Shown one piece after another: positions 7,938 to 12,338 of a stretch of DNA of 12,338 bases (positions are counted from its first letter, which is position 1; every line of letters begins with the position of its first letter). Source of the DNA: Candidatus Kuenenia stuttgartensis (GTDB lineage: Bacteria > Planctomycetota > Planctomycetia > Pirellulales > UBA1268). Below the pieces are notes generated by a model. The model ran no database searches, was not told the DNA's origin, and saw only the letters and a program-made list of their open reading frames with translations. The stretch spans positions 1 through 12,338 of the forward strand of contig CAMCPF010000037.1 of NCBI GenBank assembly GCA_945876515.1, read 5' to 3'. Position numbers and translations under genes: made by a program.

Positions 7938-8480
7938 ATGATTCGTCGCTTCGCCACGCTCCTGTTCCTCGCCGCGGTCGCGGCCGCCGGCTGCGGCGGG
8001 CCGCCCGCCGCGCCGGTGGCCGCTCCCTCCACCGCTCCCTCCACCGCGCCGTCGCCGGCGGCCACGCCGCTGGCGGTCGTTCCCGGCGACGCTCCCCGGC
8101 GGCCCATCGGCCCCCGCGAGATCACCTTCGACGACATCAAGCTCGAGATGGAGAAGGGCGCCCCCTTTACCCGCGACCTGCTCCCCACCCGGGTGACGTC
8201 GCTGGCCGGCACCGCCATCCGGATCCGCGGCTACATCCTCCCCAGCTTCCAGCAGACGGGGCTCACGCAGTTCGTGCTCGTCCGCGACAACCAGGAGTGC
8301 TGCTTCGGCCCGGGTGCCGCCCTGCATGACTCCGTCGTGGTGCGGATGCGGCCCGGCAGAACGGCCGACTTTTCGATCCGCCCGGTGGCCGTCGCCGGCA
8401 CGTTCAAGATCGACGAACTGCGGGCCCCGGACGGCTCCCATTTGGCGATTTATGCACTCGACGGCGACGAGGTGAAGTAG
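7938..8480 (+). CDS. DUF3299-domain lipoprotein
   Basis: The 180-residue product starts MIRRFATLLFLAAVAAAGC, a good lipoprotein signal with Cys19 as the probable lipidated residue. A Pro/Ala/Ser/Thr-rich linker (20-60) includes an APST tandem repeat. The DUF3299 domain runs from about 62 to 178: FDDIKLEME, then TAIRIRGYILPSFQQTG, then FVLVRDNQECCFGPGA with vicinal Cys121-Cys122, then a beta-rich end. It starts 23 bases after the membrane paralogue and is likely cotranscribed with it. GAGGA (7920-7924) lies 13 bases before the ATG, rather far for a ribosome binding site. The likely site of action is the periplasmic face of a membrane. I infer from the paired cysteines that it may bind a metal or take part in thiol exchange; no catalytic function is known to me. 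Confidence 0.9.
   Translation: MIRRFATLLFLAAVAAAGCGGPPAAPVAAPSTAPSTAPSPAATPLAVVPGDAPRRPIGPREITFDDIKLEMEKGAPFTRDLLPTRVTSLAGTAIRIRGYILPSFQQTGLTQFVLVRDNQECCFGPGAALHDSVVVRMRPGRTADFSIRPVAVAGTFKIDELRAPDGSHLAIYALDGDEVK
8022..8045 (+). repeat. 12-base tandem duplication in the lipoprotein linker
   Basis: GCTCCCTCCACC occurs twice in direct succession and encodes APST-APST in the Pro/Thr-rich linker after the lipidated cysteine. It probably reflects slippage in a length-tolerant linker. Confidence 0.7.
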
Positions 8481-8491
8481 CGCCGTCCCGG

Positions 8492-8500
8492 TGCTACCAT
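8492..8500 (+). promoter_or_regulatory. Extended -10 promoter for the DUF4239-UrtA-AIM24 unit
   Basis: TGC-TACCAT matches the extended -10 pattern (TGn followed by a TANNAT hexamer). It lies 12 bases after the stop of the DUF3299 lipoprotein gene. Transcription would start near 8507, leaving a leader of about 68 bases before the GTG at 8575. The GCTACNAT core and a following CGT are shared with the promoter at 5684-5689. No clear -35 is seen. Confidence 0.45.
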
Positions 8501-8574
8501 CTCCGCGTCAGACTCGCCGCCCGATTCCGGCCGCGGCGGTCACCAGCGCCGCCTTCGGAACCGACTTCCTGCCC

Positions 8575-9393
8575 GTGGACACGCCCCCGCTCTCCGCCGC
8601 CCCCCAGGACTGGTACTGGCTCTACGAGATCCCCCCGCTCCGGCTGGCGGTGCTCTTCATCGCCGCCTTCGTGGGCTTCTATTGGGCCGGCTGCATCTTC
8701 CTCCGCCCGATCCTCCGGCAGTTCGTCAAGTACACGACCGGCGCCAACGACATCGTCGGCTACGTGCTCTCCTGCTTTGGCGTGTTCTACGGGTTGCTGC
8801 TGGGCCTGATCGCGGTCACGGCCTACCAAAACGTGGCCGACGCCGGGGCAAACGTCACCCGCGAGGCGGCCGCCCTCTCGGCGCTCTATGAAGACGTCTC
8901 CAACTATCCCGCGCCGCACGGCCAGAACCTCCGCTGGCTGCTGCGCGACTACACGCGGTACGTGATCAAGTATGCCTGGCCGCTGCAGCGGCGGGGCGTG
9001 ATTCCGGAGGAGGGCACGATCCGCGTCGACGCCGTCCAGGAGGAGCTGCTCTCCTTCCAGCCCGTCACGCCGGCCGAGCAAATCCTCCACGCCGAGGCGC
9101 TGCGGCAGTTCAATCACTTTCTCGAGGCCCGGCGGCTGCGGCTCTTTTCCGTGACCTCGGGCCTGCCGGCCACGATGTGGTACGTGATGATCCTGGGGGC
9201 CGTGCTCAACCTCGCGATCTGCTGGCTCTTTGACATGCGGTTCATCACCCAACTCATGCTGGGGGGCATTCTGGCGGCCTACTTGGGAACGATGATGTTT
9301 CTGATCTTCGACATGAACCAGCCGTTCCGGGGCGACGTGAGCATCTCGGCCGAGCCCTTCGAGGTGATCTACGAGCGGATGAACGAGGACTGA
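8575..9393 (+). CDS. DUF4239 (bestrophin-like) integral membrane protein
   Basis: The 272-residue product matches the DUF4239 family as I know it. Two N-terminal membrane segments (about 22-44 and 60-84) are followed by AYQNVADAGANVTREAAALSALYEDV and a long soluble helical part. That part includes LLRDYTRYVI, AEALRQFNHFLEARRLRL and RRGVIPEEG. Two C-terminal membrane segments follow (about 199-218 and 224-245), and the end is NQPFRGDVSISAEPFEVIY. Pfam calls the domain bestrophin-like, but ion-channel activity is not shown to my knowledge. The gene is first of a tight trio, 3 bases before the next start. The start is uncertain: GTG at 8575 gives a short N-terminus typical of the family but has no good Shine-Dalgarno sequence. 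GTG at 8491 would add 28 residues of Pro/Arg/Ala-rich sequence and would overlap the probable promoter at 8492-8500, so I prefer 8575. Confidence 0.87.
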   Translation: MDTPPLSAAPQDWYWLYEIPPLRLAVLFIAAFVGFYWAGCIFLRPILRQFVKYTTGANDIVGYVLSCFGVFYGLLLGLIAVTAYQNVADAGANVTREAAALSALYEDVSNYPAPHGQNLRWLLRDYTRYVIKYAWPLQRRGVIPEEGTIRVDAVQEELLSFQPVTPAEQILHAEALRQFNHFLEARRLRLFSVTSGLPATMWYVMILGAVLNLAICWLFDMRFITQLMLGGILAAYLGTMMFLIFDMNQPFRGDVSISAEPFEVIYERMNED

Positions 9394-9396
9394 GCG

Positions 9397-10713
9397 ATGC
9401 CGGGCATCACGCCAACCGACCTTGCCCCCCGGCTCTCCCGCCGGGCCGTGCTTGCGCGGGCCACCACGCTCGCCGCCGCTCGGGCCCTCGCGCCCGCGAC
9501 CTTCGTGGGCTGCTCGATGGGGCTGCCGACCAAGGCCCCGAAGGTGCTCGTCGGCCTGCTCCACTCCCAAACCGGCACGACCGGTGGCGGTGGCAGGTCG
9601 CTCCGCGACGTCGAGCTCCACGCCTTCGAGCAGATCAACAAGGCCGGCGGAATCCTCGGCCGCCAGGTCGAGATCCTCGCCCCCAACGCCGGCTCGCGGC
9701 CCGACCGACGGATCAAGCTCGCCCGGCGGATCCTTGACGAAGGGGCCGTGGCGATCTTCGGCTGCTGGACGAGCGCCAGCCGCAAGTCGGTGCTGCCCGT
9801 GATGGAGGAGGCGAAGCGGCTGCTGCTCTACGCCGTCCAGTACGAGGGCAACGAGTCGTCGCCCTCCTGCGTCTACGGTGGGATGGTGCCCAACCAGCAG
9901 ATCCTGCCGGCGCTCGACTGGCTGGAGTCGCCCGCCGGCGGAGCGCGGCGGCGGATCCTGCTGGTCGGCTCGGACTACGTGTTTCCGCGGACGGCCCACT
10001 ACGTCACCCGCAAGTACCTCGCCGGCCGCGACCTGAAGGTGGTGGGGGAGTTCTACCGGCCACTCGGCGACCAGGATTTCAGCCTCGTGGCCCGAATGCT
10101 TGAGGAACTCGAGGCCGACTGTGTTTTGAACACGGTCAACGGCGACTCGAATGAGGGCCTGTTCAAGGCGCTCGCCGAGGCCGGCGTCGATCCCGACAAG
10201 ACGCCGGTCATCTCGACGAGCATCGCCGAGGACGAGCTCAGGAGCCTGCCGCCCGAGCAAGTGAAGGGCCACTACGCCGTCTCCTGCTACTTCCAGAGCC
10301 TGGCCACCCCGGCCAACCGGGAGTGGGTGGCCGGCTTCCAGGAGGAGTTCGGCCACGATCGGGTCACCGATGACCCGATGGAGCCGGCCTGGTGCCTCGT
10401 CCACCTCTGGAAGCAGGCCGTCGAAAAGGCGGGCAGCTTCGAGACCGAGGCGGTGCGGCAGGCCTTCCGCGCGGGGCTCGAGTTTGCCGGGCCGGGCGGA
10501 ACGGTGCGGCTCGACCCCAAGACCCAGCACACCACGAAATACTGCCGGATCGGCCGGATCCGCCCCGACCGGCAGTTCACGATCGAGTGGGAGTCGCCCG
10601 AGCCGATCCAGCCCGACCCCTACCCGGCGTTCGCCTTCCCCGGCTGGAAGTGCGACTGGACGGCCGAAGGGATCACCCGCGGAGCGGAGGTCTCGCTCGA
10701 TGGCGACCTTTGA
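9397..10713 (+). CDS. urtA-like: UrtA-like (urea/amide type) ABC transporter substrate-binding lipoprotein
   Basis: This 438-residue periplasmic binding protein of the Peripla_BP_5 group resembles UrtA, FmdD and AmiC. Visible family blocks include FGCWTSASRKSVLPVMEE (121-138), VQYEGNESSP (147-156), VPNQQILPALDWL (164-176), LVGSDYVFPRTAHY (189-202), LNTVNGDSN (244-252) and PEPIQPDPYPAF (401-412). The N-terminus has a twin-arginine segment (SRRAVLA, 14-20), a hydrophobic stretch and Cys39 after FVG. It may therefore be a Tat-exported lipoprotein, although the hydrophobic part is weak. In UrtA the loop after LHS reads about SGTMAISE; here it is TGTTGGGGR (59-67), which should change ligand contacts. 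No permease or ATPase genes (urtBCDE) are adjacent. GAGGA at 9385-9389 lies 7 bases before the ATG, a clear ribosome binding site inside the end of the previous gene. The protein may feed a distant transporter or act as a sensor partner. Confidence 0.92.
   Translation: MPGITPTDLAPRLSRRAVLARATTLAAARALAPATFVGCSMGLPTKAPKVLVGLLHSQTGTTGGGGRSLRDVELHAFEQINKAGGILGRQVEILAPNAGSRPDRRIKLARRILDEGAVAIFGCWTSASRKSVLPVMEEAKRLLLYAVQYEGNESSPSCVYGGMVPNQQILPALDWLESPAGGARRRILLVGSDYVFPRTAHYVTRKYLAGRDLKVVGEFYRPLGDQDFSLVARMLEELEADCVLNTVNGDSNEGLFKALAEAGVDPDKTPVISTSIAEDELRSLPPEQVKGHYAVSCYFQSLATPANREWVAGFQEEFGHDRVTDDPMEPAWCLVHLWKQAVEKAGSFETEAVRQAFRAGLEFAGPGGTVRLDPKTQHTTKYCRIGRIRPDRQFTIEWESPEPIQPDPYPAFAFPGWKCDWTAEGITRGAEVSLDGDL
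10686..10690 (+). promoter_or_regulatory. Ribosome binding site deciding the AIM24-family start
   Basis: GGAGG lies within the end of the UrtA-like gene, 9 bases before the ATG at 10700. It rules out the long upstream extension of this frame, which runs antiparallel to nothing but overlaps the UrtA-like gene for over 300 bases. Confidence 0.65.
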
Positions 10714-11371
10714 GATCGAGGAGAGCCAGTCGATGCGGTGGGTCCGCATCGACCTGGTGGACGACGACTGCCGCGCCGAGCGCGGGGCGATGAGCCACAT
10801 GAAGGGCGCCGTCACGATGACCGTGCCCTTGCCCACGCCACGCGCGATGTGGGTCTCGCTCTTTTCAGACGAGTCGGTGCTCCGACCGCGATACGTCGGC
10901 ACCGGCAGCGTGTTCCTCGATTCCACGCTCGGCGGTTACCACGTCTTCCAGATCACGACTGGTGAGCCGTGGATCCTCGACACCAAGTGCTTCTGGGCAA
11001 GCGATGGCGAGGTGAACCTGCGGATCCACCGCGAGCGGATGCTGACCGCGCTGTTCGCCGGCGAGGGGCTGCTCTGGTACAAGACCGCGCTGTCCGGTGA
11101 CGGGCAGGTAGTGCTCGTCGTGGACGGGCCGGTCGAGGAGGTCGAGCTCAAGGACAATCGCCTGATCGTGGACGGTCCCTATGTCGTGGCCCACACCGCG
11201 GGGATCCGGCTCAAGATGAAGTGGCCGACCAAGTCGTTTTGGAGCTCGTGGCTCTCGGGTCAGAAGCGGACCTTTTGCTACGAGGGCACCGGCAAACTGC
11301 TGCTCTGCACCGTCCCCTACTGGCGGCGGCGGATGGAGCTCGAGCGGGCGGGCGCCGCAGCGGGGGCGTAA
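10700..11371 (+). CDS. AIM24-family (DUF124) protein
   Basis: The 223-residue product looks like the AIM24/TIGR00266-like family: a beta-rich, cytoplasmic-type protein with no signal peptide. Recognisable points are AERGAMSHMKGAVTM (26-40), LDSTLGGYHVFQI (73-85), GPWI/LD-like turns around 90-96, LTALFAGEGLLWYKTALSGDGQVVLV (115-140), the IVDGPYVVAHTAGI block (156-169) and YEGTGKLLLCTVP (194-206). Bacterial members have no settled biochemical role; the yeast namesake affects mitochondrial inner-membrane organisation. The glycines of the usual N-terminal core are fewer here, so it is a diverged member. Its start overlaps the UrtA-like gene by 14 bases and has a strong ribosome binding site (10686-10690). 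Translation is therefore likely coupled to the binding protein and DUF4239 gene. A short Ala/Gly/Arg tail follows the domain. Confidence 0.88.
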   Translation: MATFEIEESQSMRWVRIDLVDDDCRAERGAMSHMKGAVTMTVPLPTPRAMWVSLFSDESVLRPRYVGTGSVFLDSTLGGYHVFQITTGEPWILDTKCFWASDGEVNLRIHRERMLTALFAGEGLLWYKTALSGDGQVVLVVDGPVEEVELKDNRLIVDGPYVVAHTAGIRLKMKWPTKSFWSSWLSGQKRTFCYEGTGKLLLCTVPYWRRRMELERAGAAAGA

Positions 11372-11397
11372 GGGCCGGCCAGCAATCCGGGCCCGGA
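11372..11397. other. Short palindrome-rich gap before the second CPFC gene
   Basis: The 26-base gap holds two perfect palindromes, GGCCGGCC (11373-11380) and CCGGGCCCGG (11387-11396). No run of T follows, so it is not a standard terminator. In DNA this GC-rich such palindromes may be chance. No Shine-Dalgarno sequence is seen for the following ATG. Confidence 0.35.
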
Positions 11398-12338
11398 ATG
11401 AAAACCATGCCGGTGATCGTCGCGTTGGTCTTGGCCACCGCCGGCCTTGCCACCGTAGCCTGCCCGTTCTGCGACGTGGTCGGCCGCTCGCTGGCCGAGC
11501 GGCGGGATGCCGCGGCGGTCGTGGCCGTGGGGGAGGTGGCCGGCGAGGCACGCGAAGTGGAGGGGGGCGTCCGGCAGGCCTTTGTGTTGCAGAGCGTCAT
11601 CCGCGGTGGTGGGGCCGCTGTGGGCGACACGGTCACGGCCCGGGTGGCGGGGCCGGTCACGGGCACGGCCCTGATCTTGGGTGACGAGGCGGGCCGGTTC
11701 GAGGCGGTGGCCGCTGACGAAACACTGCTCGGCTACGTCGCCACGGCACCGCGAGCTGCAGCGGAGTCGGCCGAGCGGCTCGCCTGGTTCGCCCGCTGGC
11801 TCGAACACCCCGATCCCGCGATCGCCAACGACGCCTTCATGGAGTTTGGGCTGGCGGAGTTCGGCGCGGTGGTCGCAGCCGCCGGATCACTCGACCCGGC
11901 CAAGCTCCGGGCCTGGGTCACGGAACCCGCGATCGACCAGCGACGGCGGGGTTTTTATGGGCTGGCCCTGGGGATCGTCGCCCGGCGGGCGGAGGAGGTA
12001 GGCGACAGCGCCGGAGCCACGGCCTGCCTGGCGGCGCTCGAGCGGGCCCTCGCTGCCGAGGGCACCGATCTTCGGGCTGGTTATGACGGCTTGCTCGGCG
12101 GCCTGCTCGTGGCCCGCGGTGAGGCTGCCCTCGACTGGCTTCGCGTGCACGGGCTGCTCGCGGCCGACACGCGGGCCGGCGACGCTCGCCACACGCTCGC
12201 CGCGCTCCGCTTCGCCTGGGAATACCTCCCCGACCGCGTACCGCGGGAACGCGTGGCTGCCGCCGCCGCACGGCTCTTGGCCAATCCGGCGGTGGCCGCC
12301 GACACCGCGGTGGATCTCGCCCGCTGGCAACATTGGGC
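11398..12338 (+). CDS. Second CPFC-motif exported protein, partial at the window edge
   Basis: The frame is open from ATG 11398 to the end of the window: 313 codons with no stop, so the gene is cut by the edge. A signal peptide (about 1-21, ending ATVA) is followed at once by C22-P-F-C25. Residue blocks then follow the order of the protein at 5698. RLAWFARWLEHPDP matches RLTFFLGHLEDED, NDAFMEFGLA matches RDAYDEFAVA, KLRAWVTEP matches LLAWIENP, and RVPRERV followed by DLARWQHW (306-313) matches LVPRERV and DLARWQDW. It is therefore a diverged paralogue. The N-terminal beta-like part is shorter here, by roughly 25-35 residues. If the lengths correspond, about 150 residues including a linker and membrane anchor may lie beyond the edge. 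The function is unknown. An ATG three codons downstream (11407) is an alternative; 11398 gives Lys2 and a better signal n-region. Confidence 0.85.
   Translation, partial: MKTMPVIVALVLATAGLATVACPFCDVVGRSLAERRDAAAVVAVGEVAGEAREVEGGVRQAFVLQSVIRGGGAAVGDTVTARVAGPVTGTALILGDEAGRFEAVAADETLLGYVATAPRAAAESAERLAWFARWLEHPDPAIANDAFMEFGLAEFGAVVAAAGSLDPAKLRAWVTEPAIDQRRRGFYGLALGIVARRAEEVGDSAGATACLAALERALAAEGTDLRAGYDGLLGGLLVARGEAALDWLRVHGLLAADTRAGDARHTLAALRFAWEYLPDRVPRERVAAAAARLLANPAVAADTAVDLARWQHW

Noticed and set aside
8491..8574. GTG at 8491 as start of the DUF4239 protein
   Set aside because: It overlaps an extended -10 promoter and would add Pro/Arg/Ala-rich sequence not typical of the family. It remains possible if that promoter is not real.
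8494..10926. An 810-codon open frame on the minus strand across the DUF4239 and UrtA-like genes
   Set aside because: It is antisense to two genes with clear family matches. Its protein is rich in Arg, Gly, His and Asp with no domain I recognise, as expected from GC-biased codons read backwards.
11373..11396. Two palindromes as an operator for the second CPFC gene
   Set aside because: They are short, built only of G and C, and expected fairly often in such DNA. No matching copy was seen before the first CPFC gene.

Overview
The window is GC-rich DNA with dense genes and strong GC bias at third codon positions. Several protein types are ones I know mainly from Planctomycetota: a pair of DUF3299-type proteins with a CCFG motif, one of them carrying a membrane domain ahead of it, a secreted CPFC protein, and a CusA-like pump with an unusual insertion. 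I infer a planctomycete, probably Pirellulales-like. This rests on remembered family distribution, because no rRNA or marker gene is present.

Layout. Positions 65-5478 on the minus strand hold a three-gene heavy-metal efflux operon. It reads adaptor (CusB-like, 5478-4102), RND pump (CusA-like, 4090-635), then a His-rich exported protein (631-65), with gaps of 11 and 3 bases. No outer-membrane factor is inside the window. A 219-base divergent region (5479-5697) separates this from a run of plus-strand genes. First comes a secreted CPFC protein with a C-terminal membrane anchor (5698-7167), apparently read from a leaderless or near-leaderless transcript. Two paralogous DUF3299-type genes follow: a membrane form (7222-7914) and a lipoprotein (7938-8480). 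After a probable extended -10 promoter (8492-8500) comes a tightly packed trio: a DUF4239 membrane protein (8575-9393), an orphan UrtA-like substrate-binding lipoprotein (9397-10713) and an AIM24-family protein (10700-11371). The window ends inside a second CPFC gene (11398 to the edge), a diverged paralogue of the one at 5698.

How they may work together. The minus-strand operon should export metal ions from the periplasm; its periplasmic parts carry His-rich metal-binding stretches. The adjacent CPFC and DUF3299 proteins are all predicted to be exported or membrane-bound, and all have close-set cysteines (CPFC or CCFG). That suggests thiol or metal chemistry in the same compartment, but this link is inferred from position and motifs only. 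The DUF4239-UrtA-AIM24 trio looks like a separate transcription unit. Its solute-binding protein has no transporter genes beside it and has a changed ligand loop, so a sensing or scavenging role other than ordinary urea import is possible.

I see no tRNA, rRNA, CRISPR array, insertion sequence or convincing rho-independent terminator.
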